The notes under the pieces were generated by a model that searched no databases, was not told where the DNA came from, and saw only the letters and a program-made list of their open reading frames with translations. Positions 1 to 10,906 of a DNA stretch of 64,000 nucleotides are shown here, piece by piece. Every line of letters starts with the position of its first letter. Position 1 is the stretch's first letter. The stretch comes from Cryptomeria japonica (Eukaryota > Streptophyta > Pinopsida > Cupressales > Cupressaceae). Where the stretch lies: positions 190,669,619 through 190,733,618 of the forward strand of contig NC_081410.1 of NCBI RefSeq assembly GCF_030272615.1, written 5' to 3'. The translations under genes were made by a program, and so were the position numbers.

Positions 1-228
1 TTTATCTCAACATTATCAATGATGCATCAAACCACATTTAAAAACCTAGAAAAATACATCATTTTGATGACATCTTCAATCTATCGTACTCATTGTCATT
101 GGAAACATTCATCATATAAGATAACGTCGGGATGTGTTCCAGCACATTTCATTAATTCAAATCTCGGAAAGCTTTATATTTTGTAGTCAATTCATTTCAT
201 TCATTAAACTGACCTCTTTCAATCCATT

Positions 229-1330
229 TTGTCAAACTTCTCACATGCTATGATGACTCCACATTTCACACATGATTCATATTTCATTGAGGTATTTTGT
301 CAAACAGATCAATGCCTTGTCTATGCTTTCACATTTTACAATGAATGTCTGGCTGAACATAAAGTTCCAACAAAAATCTATAGTTTTCACAATGCCATTT
401 TGGCACAAGCATAAGGTCATTAGCTTTTACGGCTGCAAATTCCATTTGTTTGAAAATTTCTAGAGTTCTTTCAACATTCTCATTTAATGTGAATATTGCA
501 ATCATCGTATGCAATGAGACACTTTTCTTCAATGCAACATGTCAAACAATTTAGCTGTGTCATCCATGATTTCATATTTTGTATGCATATCGAGCAAGGC
601 AACGCAGTAAGATAATGACAAAGGTTTTTGAGTTTGGCTTTGTTCATGCCATTTGCATTTCACGTGGCATTCTATCAAACATTCCACGTGCATTGTCTAT
701 ACTTCCACATTCTACAACATACAAACACTTTACATGTATTAGCTATGCTTCCACAATTTGTTGTATGTTGACCACATCATTCTGTCAAACAACTCACACC
801 TTTGCTTTAGTCCATGATTTGCATTCATGTAAACACATGATTCTGGCAAACAACTTCACACCTTTGCTATTCGCACCTTTTCTTGGCTTCCACAAAATGC
901 AGTCATGTCTACCAAAGCAGCTCTCACCTTCGCCATGCTTCCACGGTTTGATGTATGTCTCCAGAGCAGCTACAACTACAACATCCGATTAACCTCCTCT
1001 ATTCTTTTATGCCTTGATGAATGTCCATACTGCTGTTCTAAGCTTCCATTTTGTACAGCAAGAAGGATGTTAGCAAAGTTTGTGGAATTTGGCTTTACAC
1101 CCGCCAATTGCATCGTGCATATCCTGCAATCTTTTCACTTCATTCCTTGAGATGGCATCTCTTTGAAGCACTATGTCAAACACTTCACGCGCATTGTCTA
1201 TGCTACCACCTTGTCTGTGCATCAAGATTCTGCATATATGTTCGCTTCTACAGTAAGAGAATACATTTACTCAACCACCACAGGTCTAACCGACATCATA
1301 ATATAAGGTGTAAAGTTTCCTGCAAATAGC
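229..1330 (-). pseudogene. Pentatricopeptide-repeat (PPR) protein remnant
   Basis: Read on the minus strand, several degenerate 35-residue PPR units are visible but not in one open frame. Around 1190-1250 is GGSIDNAREVFDIVLQRD and around 1060-1130 is a piece beginning MQLAGVKPNSTNFANILL. Around 660-720 is CGSIDNARGMFDRMPRE, and at 329-532 a 67-codon open stretch contains TMIAIF and LEIFKQMEFAAVKAND. These match the P and S units of plant PLS-class PPR proteins, which bind organellar RNA. Frameshifts and stops separate the units, so this is a dead copy. Its upstream side abuts a methyltransferase fragment with no obvious spacer. Both outer limits are approximate, and decayed repeat sequence may continue to the left window edge. 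Confidence 0.75.
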
Positions 1331-1752
1331 CACCACATGTCAACCCCACATCCGGTATCAAGTGCAGTTTGAATAGTACCATCTTTCATTCCTGGAATCA
1401 AATCTTCCATTCGATCCACATATTTGCTGACTCCTCTAGGAAACAGTGTGCCTCCACCTGGAAAGAGAAACTTCTCCCCTTCCTTCCTCACCCAATTCTG
1501 CTTTGATTTTTCATTATTAATCCATTCATAAGAGACATTCTTATACCAACACTCATCCTTGCCTGTTGGCCATATAATAGGTAGCTTGTAACCCTTTGGT
1601 GGAGGGATTAGGCAATCAATTCTTTCATAAAGTGATGGACAATGTCACTCCCTAAATGCCAACCTGGGCATATCATACTTCCTCCATCTCTGTGGGTCTG
1701 GGCATGGAGTATAATCTTGATATTCGCTACTGCATTCCATGAGACAACATTT
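1331..1752 (-). pseudogene. Plant PMT-type (DUF248) methyltransferase fragment
   Basis: About 140 minus-strand codons closely match the central part of plant Golgi PMT proteins, putative SAM-dependent methyltransferases that act on pectin-like wall polysaccharides. Visible landmarks in order are SSEYQDYTPCPDPQRWRKYD, ERIDCLIPPPKGYKLP, IIWPTGKDECWYKN, KEGEKFLFPGGGTLFPRG and the SAM-binding motif TALDTGCGV. One in-frame TGA lies between FRE and HCPS, where the family has Arg or Lys. After TGCGV the family sequence stops abruptly. A GTTGAC donor-like sequence there could mark an intron, or this may be the breakpoint of a rearrangement, because PPR-like sequence follows. Full-length PMTs are about 600-700 residues, so only about a fifth is present. 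Confidence 0.8.
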
Positions 1753-1783
1753 CTTTAAGCATCTTTTATTCATCTTGGAAAAA

Positions 1784-1959
1784 GGTTAAGGATGCTCTGA
1801 AACAAAGCATTTCTAAACTTTTTATGTAACTCATAAAGTGGGTCCACACAAGGTTAGAAAATAAGGTTAGATATGCTCCATTTGGGAGCATTCTTAATGT
1901 TTTCTTTTTGAGGTTATAAATCTGGGTTAAGAATGCTCGAAAATGGAGCATTCTTAACC
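1784..1959. repeat. Three clustered hairpins with a shared stem sequence
   Basis: Three successive inverted repeats share one stem. At 1925-1959 a perfect 14-bp stem (GGTTAAGAATGCTC / GAGCATTCTTAACC) encloses a 7-base loop. At 1865-1897 and 1784-1818 there are imperfect versions of the same stem. They are 81 and 60 bp apart. No coding sense is visible. The cluster could be part of a foldback or MITE-type element, but no terminal duplication was found. Confidence 0.6.
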
Positions 1960-2559
1960 ATTTTCCTTTCAAAGACTATGATTTTGACCTCGAAAAACCA
2001 TTGACTACGAAGGAGAACAAAGGGGAAATGGAAATAATGATGTTTTAGATAAATTTCTCCCTCAAATGATCACAATATTAAAACAATTTAAAATATTAAA
2101 TTATTTTTTGAAAAATAATTTAAATATTTTCAATTTAATGCCCAAACTTAGGAAAAATGGCCATAACTTTCAAACGGTAAGGAATTAGGCTTTGAAATTT
2201 GAAACACATATTGATGGCAGAGAAACATGAAAAAACATCATTTATTCATCATGACGAAACCTAGGATGAGATATTTTAATCATTTTTGGGCAAGGGACAT
2301 CAAAATTTGAAAGTTTAATATATGATAAACTATGAACTGGGTTCAGGCAAAAATTAGCCATATGACACAAAATGATGCTTAGGACATGTCTATCAAATTA
2401 TTTCCCTCAATTCTTGGTAATTTTCAAAATTCATCCATTTTTCATATTTTGACTAGCAAACGACCTTGGATCACGTGCTCACTCATTACGCATAGACACA
2501 TATTTGGACCTTCATTCAACATTGGGACCAATTTGAAGTTCAAATTTTAGGTATGCCAA
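1960..2559. other. AT-rich DNA, nothing recognised
   Basis: No open frame, terminal repeat or family motif is visible between the hairpin cluster and the first recognisable LINE codons. Part of it may be badly decayed endonuclease sequence of the LINE that follows. Confidence 0.5.
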
Positions 2560-4702
2560 ATATGGGGGCAACAGACTACTTTATCACAAGTGCAAATGGT
2601 CATTAGATATTTTATCAATAAAAACAACCTCCAGGACGTGGTGCCAAATAATGGTGTATTACCTAGACTAATAGGAGGCAAGATTTCATTGGCATAGAAG
2701 AAAGGCTAGATAGGCATCTCTTGGTCGAGGATTGGATAAAAATTGTAGTCACTACGAGGGGAAAATCCTAAGCTCAATAGGTTCAAATAATTGTTTTACC
2801 CCGAATGTGACCCCAATATAATGCTCATTTAAATTCAAAAATACGTGGATCTAAGATAAAGGACTAAAGGAAATAATGGTGGAATGGTGGTCTCATGAGC
2901 TTGACCAAAGAGGCTCATATATGTATCAAGTATCAAGAAAATTATTCTTTGTTAAACAACAATTGTGGGACTAGAACGAGAGTTGTTTCAGGAATATTTT
3001 CATAGAAAAAGATAGAATCAAAGCACAACTTGCGGAAATCAATGAGAAGGTAGTTAGCGAGGGTATGAATGTAGATGATTTTGAGAAGTTTTGTTCGATG
3101 AAGTAGTAAAATGAAGTACTACCAAGGGGGAGATTTTATGGAGACAAAAATGGAGGGAGACTTGGCTTAAAGAAGGAGATAAGAACACAATATTTTTCCA
3201 TAATTTGACCAAAGCAAAGAGATGCCAAAATTTAATTTTATAAATTGTAAAACATGTAAAACAAGATGGAATTATTCTTACCATGGATGCAGAGATTGGA
3301 GCTGAGGCTGCAAGATTCTTTGAGATATTGATAAACAAACAACATGTTGTGCATGAGCATGCTCGATAGAAAATTATGGAGCATATCCCTTGCATTATTT
3401 CCTAGGATCGTAACTGAGCACTCTTTAAGTCAATTACCAAGGAGGAGGTCAAAAAGGCCTATTTTCAGCTAGGGAAGGATTAAGCCTTGGGCATGGATGG
3501 ATTGCCTACAGGTTTCTTCCAGTCTTTCTAGAACATTCTAGGTGATGACCTCGTGCTAAAAGTTGAAAAGTTGAGATGGAAGAAAATTATGCTTAAAGAT
3601 ATCAATAAAACTTTCATAGCATTGTTTCCTAGAAAATCAAACTTGTTGTCAATGGGCGATTTTGGGCCAATCTCTCTTTGCAATACTCTTTACATGATCA
3701 TCACCAAATTAATTACAAATCATCTCAAGGAAGTCCTCAACGATATCATCTCCAAGGAGTAGAGTTGTTTTTCACCTAACATGTCCATTTTTTAGGGGAT
3801 CATCAGTGCTCATGAGGTAATTCACACCATTTAGAGAGCTCAAGTGGAACAAATGGTTTTGAAGTTGGACATTAAAAAGGTGTATGACTAGATGAACATG
3901 GATTTTTTTACATAAGTGAATATAAAATTTGGATTTGGGGTGTATTGGATTCATTGGATAGAAGGATGCATTAGAAATCCAAGATTCTCTATCCTGGCAA
4001 ATGACACCCCATATGGTTTATTTCATTCATCTTGCGGTCTTTGACAAGGGGGCCCACTATCTCCCTTCCTCTTTATTATCATGGCAGAAGTGATAGGGTG
4101 TTAGAGGGGTGGTTACAAGAGGCGATTGGTTGTATGTTAGATTCACTCCTAACATGGAACCGCTCACTCATCAACAATTTGTTGATGACATTACGTTGTT
4201 CAATGACCAAAAAAAGGGAGGCATTGTTGATTAGGAAGGTCTTAGACAACTACTATCAAGCATTAGGGTAGAGCATAAACTGGAAGAAATCAAGTGTCTT
4301 TTTCTTCAACATCACTCCAAGGAAGCAAAAAGACATCACACGAATTATGAACCTCAAATTGGTCAAACTCTTAGGTAAGTTTCTTGGCTTCCCTATGTTT
4401 ACGAGTTCAAATAGATCTAATTTGCGGAACTAGTTGTCAATAATTGTATTTCCAAGTTGGGGACTTGGAAAGGAAAATGATTTTCCTCTATAGGGAAGCT
4501 TATGATTCTTAGAGTTGTATTGGTGACACTACCAAATTATGCAATGTTATAAATAATGCTTCCCGAGAAAGTGAAACCCTAGAACACATTATGAGACAAT
4601 TTTTCTATAACTAGGAGTAAGGATAATAAAAATATTCAATTAATTGATTGGAAAAAAAATGTCAATTGAAAGAGGCAGGGGGAGTGGGACTAAGAAAATT
4701 AT
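2560..4702 (+). pseudogene. LINE ORF2, first part (endonuclease tail and reverse transcriptase)
   Basis: Plus-strand frames with many stops and shifts match plant L1-type LINE ORF2. The endonuclease C-terminus appears at about 2600-2700 (NLQDVVPNNGVLP, then RLDRHLLVEDW). The linker at 3130-3200 reads [22 protein letters not shown] blocks follow: LGKD*ALGMDGLPTGFFQ near 3470, FGPISLCNTLYMIITKLI near 3660-3715, LKLDIKKVYD near 3860, GPLSPFLFIIMAEV near 4050, and the catalytic box FVDDITLF near 4180. ORF1 and most of the endonuclease are missing or unrecognisable, so the copy is probably 5'-truncated. The coding sense stops at GGVGLRK near 4697, where a large LTR-element nest is inserted, and resumes after 26343. 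Confidence 0.85.
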
Positions 4703-4849
4703 TGTAACGCCCCCTCTATGAGGCCCAGAGGACTTAAACAAATAAAACAATGAAAAATGTGAATATTTTTTTCTTTCTTTTTTAATAAATTAAACCATAC
4801 ATATGAAAGAAGTAACATGATGAACTACAAGATAAAGATAAGAAGAAAA

Positions 4850-4906
4850 TGTAATATCTAACAAGAGTCCTCAAGGCCCCACAATGATGTTACTCAAAAC
4901 ATCATA
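4850..4906. repeat. 57-bp flank repeat, left copy
   Basis: This stretch at the left edge of the inner chromovirus recurs at 22393-22449 with three visible substitutions. A 5-bp integration duplication cannot explain 57 bp. It therefore points to recombination between related LTR sequences, or to an internal repeat of the outer LTR. Confidence 0.8.
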
Positions 4907-5935
4907 TGTGATGCCCAAACTTTTGGGCAAAAACATAACAACAACTTTTTTTTAATAACACTAAAATGCTTGAGGTTTACGTTCAATTAGATGTGATAAC
5001 TTAATTAGTTTCACTGAAGGATATCTTAAGTGTAAATATGAATGGGTCTCCTAATACGAGCGGTAAATTATTTTGTTTAACTAGAAGGCTTAGAACTTTT
5101 CCCAAGTGATTTAATAATCAAATTAATTAAATTCTATCTAAGTGTTGAAAGCCATTCAATTAATCTTGAATATAATTCTTAATAAACTTTATTTTAATTA
5201 CTTAACATCTACTATAATTCTCATTAATTAATTGCTAGATAGAGTAATCCTAAAAAGTCAACACAACCTTTGTAATAATTAATTAATTCGCCCAATCAAC
5301 AATCTCCAATTTTGATTATATTAGAGTGAATATTATCTCCTTTAAAAAATAAATCAAAATCCATAAAATTAATATTAATACAAATTCGTTGTATTAATAA
5401 TAATTAACCGAGCCAATAAATATAAGGTTTTCAAAAACATCTTTAAAATTAACTAAATCATTAATAATATTGCCTAGCAAATAAATCTTTCATTATTGTT
5501 AACTAAATCCCCCTTAAAGATTTTTAAAATCATTTTCATCCTAAACCACTAAAAAACCCTCAATAAATTTACACCTCACTATAAATCACCAATTTACAAA
5601 TAAACAATTGCCTTTTTAATAAATTTTCCCTCTTCATATGTTTTCCACTAGACTCAAACTATTCTCTTATAAAATCAATTGTCCTATTATATTAAAATAC
5701 TTCCCCTAAGCTATAATAAAATTACTTTATTATTAATGGGGAATTTCCCCCCAATATCTTATTTTAAAAATCAAATTCCCTCCTAATATTCTATCCTTTT
5801 GTTTTAAAAACATGTGGGTGAACCCTATTTAGGGTTCCTCTTTTTGTTCTTTCATAAAAGATAACTATCTATACTTTTTTTTTCCTTTTTTCCCTACCAA
5901 AGTTAGGGTTTAATGTTTCATTTTTTTTCTTTTGC

Positions 5936-6240
5936 AGGGCAAATTGATCATGGCGGTGGCGACATCGAAGTTACAGGCGACGAAGGGTTTATGAAGAGGC
6001 GGAGAGGAGGAAGGCCGAAAGTGGCGATGGTGAGGGCATTTGCAGGAGAAGGAAAGGGGAGGGTCGAGCCCCACGACAAGCTACCCATAGTGGTGCTTGA
6101 GCCGCCCATTGTGGTTTACCCACAATGGCGGCCAAGCCCCCACTGCGGGCTACCCATAGTAGCGGTTTAGCTGCCCTTGTGGGGCACCCCTCACAACAAC
6201 GGAAGGGGGGTGGTTGGAGCTCTTGGCTCCCCCATCCCCG
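5936..6240. other. GC-rich island within the LTR
   Basis: About 300 bp of GC-rich DNA in an otherwise strongly AT-rich LTR, matched in the other LTR at about 18905-19145. A plus-strand open frame of 85 codons crosses it but is not kept at the same length in the partner LTR, so I do not call it a gene. In plant LTRs such islands often lie around the transcribed R/U5 part; that role is inferred. Confidence 0.5.
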
Positions 6241-6321
6241 AGTCCTAAATTAATTTTTTTTTTTAATGAAAAATTATTTTTAAACAATTCTTAATTCGGT
6301 CAAAAATACGATGTGATATAT

Positions 6322-6324
<3 letters not shown>

Positions 6325-6368
<44 letters not shown>

Positions 6369-6419
6369 GCAAGAATAATTAGTTTTTTTAATATTTAACA
6401 ACAACATTTATTTGATTAA

Positions 6420-6499
<80 letters not shown>

Positions 6500-6592
6500 C
6501 ACTGTTTTTCCATAACATGTCTATTTAATTTCATCAACACCAATAGTATATTTTTCATTTCTCTTACATGCATTTGTGTGTGTGTGTGTGTG
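6325..6592. repeat. (TA)n and (TG)n microsatellites
   Basis: A pure TA tract lies at 6325-6365, a 78-bp TG tract at 6421-6498, and a shorter TG tract at 6573-6592. They sit at the LTR position where the partner LTR has a different mix of CA, TA and CATG repeats (19240-19446). The difference therefore arose after insertion. Confidence 0.95.
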
Positions 6593-7868
6593 TTTATAAA
6601 TATCTATAAAAGACATTATTTTTCTAATGTGTTCACACTGTGTATTTCCAGATTTACATGTTACAACAACATTGAAATAAACTACATGTATTGCATTTAT
6701 ATATAAGCCAAAATATTTATATTCTTAGAAATACATCCAAAATAATATTCAAGGACTAGTTTATTTACAACATATATGTTTTGTTTAAAAAACTAACCAA
6801 CAATATAACTGAATGCAAATAAATGAATAAACACAAGTTTAAAAATATGAAATATATTTTCTGTGATTTCTTTCTTTCTTTTAACTAGAAGGCAACAAGC
6901 TAAATAACAATGAATGTATTATAATAAACATATTTTCCCATTTTGTTTTTAAATTAAAACTAATTTCCATCATCATAATTATTTAACCTTTTACAATCTT
7001 TGAACAAAATAAACTTCCAACAACTATAATACTCTTTTCAATAGCAAATAGAAATGGTATAGAATGCTCCTTTTTTTCTTGCTAAAATAAATCCTTGAAT
7101 AATTTATTTATTTCCTTCATCATAGAATTACAATTGAAAATAGATATACATCTTTTACTATCTTTACTTGTTATAGAATAAACTAACTAACGAAAGAAAT
7201 ACACTTTTCTTTCTTTTCTTTGAACTCAATGATACAAGGGAATACATGGATCTTTCTTTCTTTACATATTTCTTGAAAATGACTAATTACAATAGGAAGA
7301 TTTAAATCTGCAAATAAACAAAAGAGTGCACTTTCAACACCTTTAAAACACCGCTTTAGGAAAACTAGCTTTTATCCATCTTTTAATCAAGTTGCAAACC
7401 TGCAAATAAAACTTTGGATATGACCATGGAGGCTCCCCTCCCAACCTAGGCCTACTAGAGGCCACCCCCGAGCTAGGAGAACCAAAGACCAAATAGGCTA
7501 CACACATTCTCAAACACACTCATACAAATTACAGATTTTACAAGGAAATCATTTCAACAAAGAACTCCCAACCAAAGGCTTACACATAGTCACCAAGTGA
7601 GTCAAAACAAAGGGGTGAAGGTGGACCCAAATCTAAGGGGAGATCTGCAAATAAGCCTTTGTTAACCACATGTGTTCACAAGGCTAAAAACATATCCATC
7701 TACTTGGTCTCTCACATGACCCAAACAATCCTTATGACCCCCAAAGGCTTCAAGCCAAATCTCCCCTTATGACCCCCAAATTTTAAACAAAACAAATACA
7801 GTAGCAAGGATCCCGGATCCTTGTTTATCCCTCTTTTCCAAGAAGAGAGACTCTACACCCAAAGATTG

Positions 7869-8203
7869 TGTTAGAGTTATCATGTATTAGCTAATAATTA
7901 TTTATTTAATTATTAGTCTATTATACTCTACGCTTAAGCTAAACTTAGACATTTAATAATATTGTAGGTATTTAATCATTATTCTAATTATTAAATACAC
8001 TTTATCCCTTTAGGGTTTCTTTAGGGTTGCTTATTCTCCTTTCATAAAGATTGTATTGTACTTTTTATTTTAATTCCCTCTCTGAATAATAATCTTCTTC
8101 TTCAAAGCCATTATTACTTTTTGCCTCCATTCTTCTCTTGTGACAGGTATTTTGTTTGCAGGTGTTCTTGGGATCTTTGAAGTTGTAGTTCTCAACTTCT
8201 TCA
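7869..8203 (+). repeat. 5' LTR of the 3.0-kb non-autonomous element
   Basis: 335 bp, identical in length to the 3' copy. It starts TGTTAGAGTTATCATG and ends CTCAACTTCTTCA, with the primer-binding site immediately after it. Confidence 0.92.
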
Positions 8204-8216
8204 TGGTATCAGAGCC
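8204..8216 (+). promoter_or_regulatory. Primer-binding site (initiator Met tRNA type)
   Basis: TGGTATCAGAGCC directly abuts the 5' LTR. This is the standard site complementary to the 3' end of plant initiator methionine tRNA, used to prime minus-strand DNA synthesis. Confidence 0.92.
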
Positions 8217-8589
8217 TACATCTGCTGCTACTTGTTCTTGATTTTTCAGAAGATTTTTTGGAGGAGGGTTTCAAGCTTTTTCAAAAAAACAATTATCTGG
8301 ATCTAGGGTTCTTTTTTTCTTTTTTTTTGAGCACTTTGGGCTAAAACGGACCTCATCGTTGAGCTCAAAACACCCAAAAACCCTCATTTTTATATAAAAT
8401 TTGTTCAATTTGGACTTTGGCTCTCACATTTTTAAAAAATTTTTGCCCTTATTGGACACGTTTTTTGAGAAAAAATTAAAAATTAAAATATTTTGGGCAG
8501 TTTTACAACATACCCAGGGCGAATGCAGAAAAATTGGTGAAAAAACCTTTTTTTTCTTTTAAATAAAGGATTTTTTTTAAAGCAAAAGG

Positions 8590-8960
8590 TGGGGGTGGGG
8601 GGGGCAGCGACCTCTGCAGGTTTGTACAACCTGCAGCAGGAGGTGGACCTGCCTCTTGCCTCCCGGTCATCCCCTCCGGCCCCTGTGTCATGGTGCCTCC
8701 CGGCCACCGACGATACCTCCTCCGCCTCTTGCATGTGGCCCCGCCTCCTTCCCGCCGCCGCCGCCCAGGCCTGAGCCCCCACCGCTCGAGCAGGCCGCCT
8801 CCTTGCTGTCGCTATCGCACTGCCACCGTCGGTCGCCACCTTTTGTCATTGTCGCTGTCGTTGCCGCATTGCCATCGCCACTTGCTGCCTGTTGCCGCTA
8901 CCCGCCCTGCCACAGCCGGTCGCCATCGAGGCCCCCGCCCACCGGCCATCGACTGCCCTT
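8590..8960. other. C-rich, GC-rich segment in the non-autonomous element
   Basis: Very C-rich on the plus strand, with runs of Pro, Arg, His and Ser codons in all frames. Overlapping open frames up to about 129 codons exist on both strands, but none has a recognisable domain and composition alone explains them. It could be a captured host fragment or a GC-rich leader; the sequence does not decide. Confidence 0.45.
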
Positions 8961-9710
8961 TTCCAGCGTCAGTGTCTTTTCTAGCAGGGGATTTTTTTGG
9001 GCAAACAAGGAATATTATGGGAATATTCCACTGACATCAACATAATGTCATGCTGACATCGACGGTATGAACAACTTTGCATGGCCCCTGAGATCCTCTT
9101 TGTGCCCTAAAAGAGGGTTTTTTTTGTTTTGGCCATAGCTTGGGCACACGATATCATATTTGGGCAAACAAGGTATCGTTGGAAAGATGGTTTCGTCTAC
9201 TTTTCCATATTTGTGGGTTTCATCACCTTTTTTGGGGTACATTATATATCCATTTGAAGTCAAAGGTGTTATTTTCAGTCCCGAGCTCATAACTTTTCTC
9301 CAGTTTCTCTATTTTTTGAAATTCCAGCAGCGTTGGGATGGTGTTTCAGAGCTCTTCACATCCATCCATGCACTTTTTCCATATTTTTCTCCATGTACAT
9401 TTTATTCAATTTTTTGTGTTTTCACACTCTAGTGAATTACTTGGACATTTGAGCTCCTAGAATCTTCTCGTTTGGGTGGAATGACTTGTTGTTGGTTGTT
9501 CTTCCTGTATTTCTAGCCTTTTGTCTTTTTTGAGCATTGTATACATCATTTTGTAAGCATTTTTTTTTTTGCAAACACACTAAGATAAAGTGCCACTATG
9601 TCTTGCATGCTTGGGATCTTGCACATCTTGTGCCTTATTATACTCGCACTCCATTATAAAGCGCCATGGGAGGGGGGTTTGATGTTTGCCTTGTTTGTCA
9701 TCTACCTTTG

Positions 9711-9785
9711 TCATGTGAGTGTTCCTTCCATGACATTAGCCTCATGATGTGTGTCAAGTGAGTGTTCCTTCCATGACACTAGCCT
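9711..9785. repeat. Short direct repeat (~32 bp, twice)
   Basis: A block containing GTGAGTGTTCCTTCCATGAC occurs at 9711-9742 and again at 9754-9785 with few changes. It lies in the non-coding interior of the 3.0-kb element. Confidence 0.8.
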
Positions 9786-10562
9786 TTATATGTGTTTGTA
9801 CTTTATGTTGCACTCTGGATGTTCCTGGTTCTTTGTCATGCAGTTTTTCTTAGCATTCAGTTTCTGTGTACCTATCACCTCTCCCTTGTTAACATTATGA
9901 GGGGGTTTATCTTGTTGGTTGTTGGTTCTAATGCTTCCTTTGTTTGTTTGAGTGAGCTATGTATTCAGTATTTGTTCCTATGTACTAGGCGGATGCAGTG
10001 GCTAGTTACCCATGCATTTCGGTGATATAGATCATTTACCATATGGACACTCTTTCATTCCTATTTTTGGAGGCAACCTGCCATCTTTGGTTGATCAGCT
10101 TTTCAAACTTTGGTATTTTTTTCCATCTATATCTTCGAGTTTATTTGTTTGCCTTTGTTTGCCATCTAATTCAAGTAGTGTTATTTGAGGGCAGTCATGC
10201 AGATTATAGTCTTCTCTACCCGATCATCTTCTATTTAAGTGGAGGTTCTTCAGATCAACAATTATTCTTTGATAATATTTGTAGCTTCATGCTTCAGTGG
10301 TGTTCTTCATGTTCATCCTTTGTTCCTGTTTTCTGGAACATTCTCTAGTTTGGAGGTTTCTTTAGTCCTTCACTAGCCTTCATCTCTTTTTGTAGTATAG
10401 TTTTTTCCCATGAGTTTTTCTTTATTTCTCCGCTTTACAGAGATCTTTTGTACTTGGGTACTTCATCTAGCTTTGTTGTCGGGACCCAAATTTGCCTTCA
10501 TCATGTAGTTGCATTTTTTGATTCATGCATTTAGTTTTTTAGCTACTCCCTAAATTCATCTT

Positions 10563-10571
10563 AAGGAGGGG
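10563..10571 (+). promoter_or_regulatory. Polypurine tract of the 3.0-kb element
   Basis: AAGGAGGGG lies immediately before the 3' LTR, where the plus-strand primer for reverse transcription is expected. Confidence 0.8.
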
Positions 10572-10906
10572 TGTTAGAGTTATCATGTATTAGCTAATAA
10601 TTATTTATTTAATTATTGGTCTATTATACTCTATGCTTAAGCTAAACTTAGGCATTTAATAATATTGTAGGTATTTAATAATTATTCTAATTATTAAATA
10701 CACTTTATCCCTTTAGGGCTTCTTTAGGGTTGCTTATTCTTCTTTATTAAGGATTGTATTGTACTTTTTATTGTAATTCCCTCTCTGAATAATAATCTTC
10801 TTTTTTAGAGCCATTATTGTTTTTTGCCTCTATTCTTCTCTTTTAACAGGTATTTTGCTTGCAAGTGTTGTTGGGATCTCTGAAGTTGTATTTCTCAACT
10901 TCTTCA
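10572..10906 (+). repeat. 3' LTR of the 3.0-kb non-autonomous element
   Basis: 335 bp, matching 7869-8203 with only scattered substitutions. It ends CTTCTTCA and is followed by the GATTG duplication. Confidence 0.92.

Larger units (their letters stand above)
7869..10906 (+). mobile_element. Non-autonomous LTR element (LARD/TRIM-like), 3,038 bp
   Basis: Two 335-bp LTRs (7869-8203 and 10572-10906) start TGTTAGAG and end CTTCTTCA. A perfect GATTG duplication flanks the element (7864-7868 and 10907-10911). The second LTR of the host chromovirus shows the corresponding unoccupied site near 20690. A primer-binding site follows the 5' LTR and a purine tract precedes the 3' LTR, so it is plus-oriented. 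The 2.37-kb interior has no gag or pol similarity. Enzymes must have been supplied by another element. The LTRs are nearly identical by eye, so this is the youngest layer of the nest. Confidence 0.92.

Noticed and set aside
5913-6170. 85-codon plus-strand frame in the LTR
   Set aside because: It lies antisense to the element in a GC-rich LTR island, and the partner LTR does not keep the same start or length.
6388-6573. Open frame of repeated Thr-His codons
   Set aside because: Product of the TG microsatellite. The same applies to frames at 19215-19510, 39102-39424 and 46195-46576.
8204-8216. tRNA-like sequence TGGTATCAGAGCC (also at 40321)
   Set aside because: It is a primer-binding site next to an LTR, not part of a tRNA gene.
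8483-9045. Several overlapping frames up to 129 codons on both strands
   Set aside because: GC-rich composition explains them; no domain, and all frames are low complexity.
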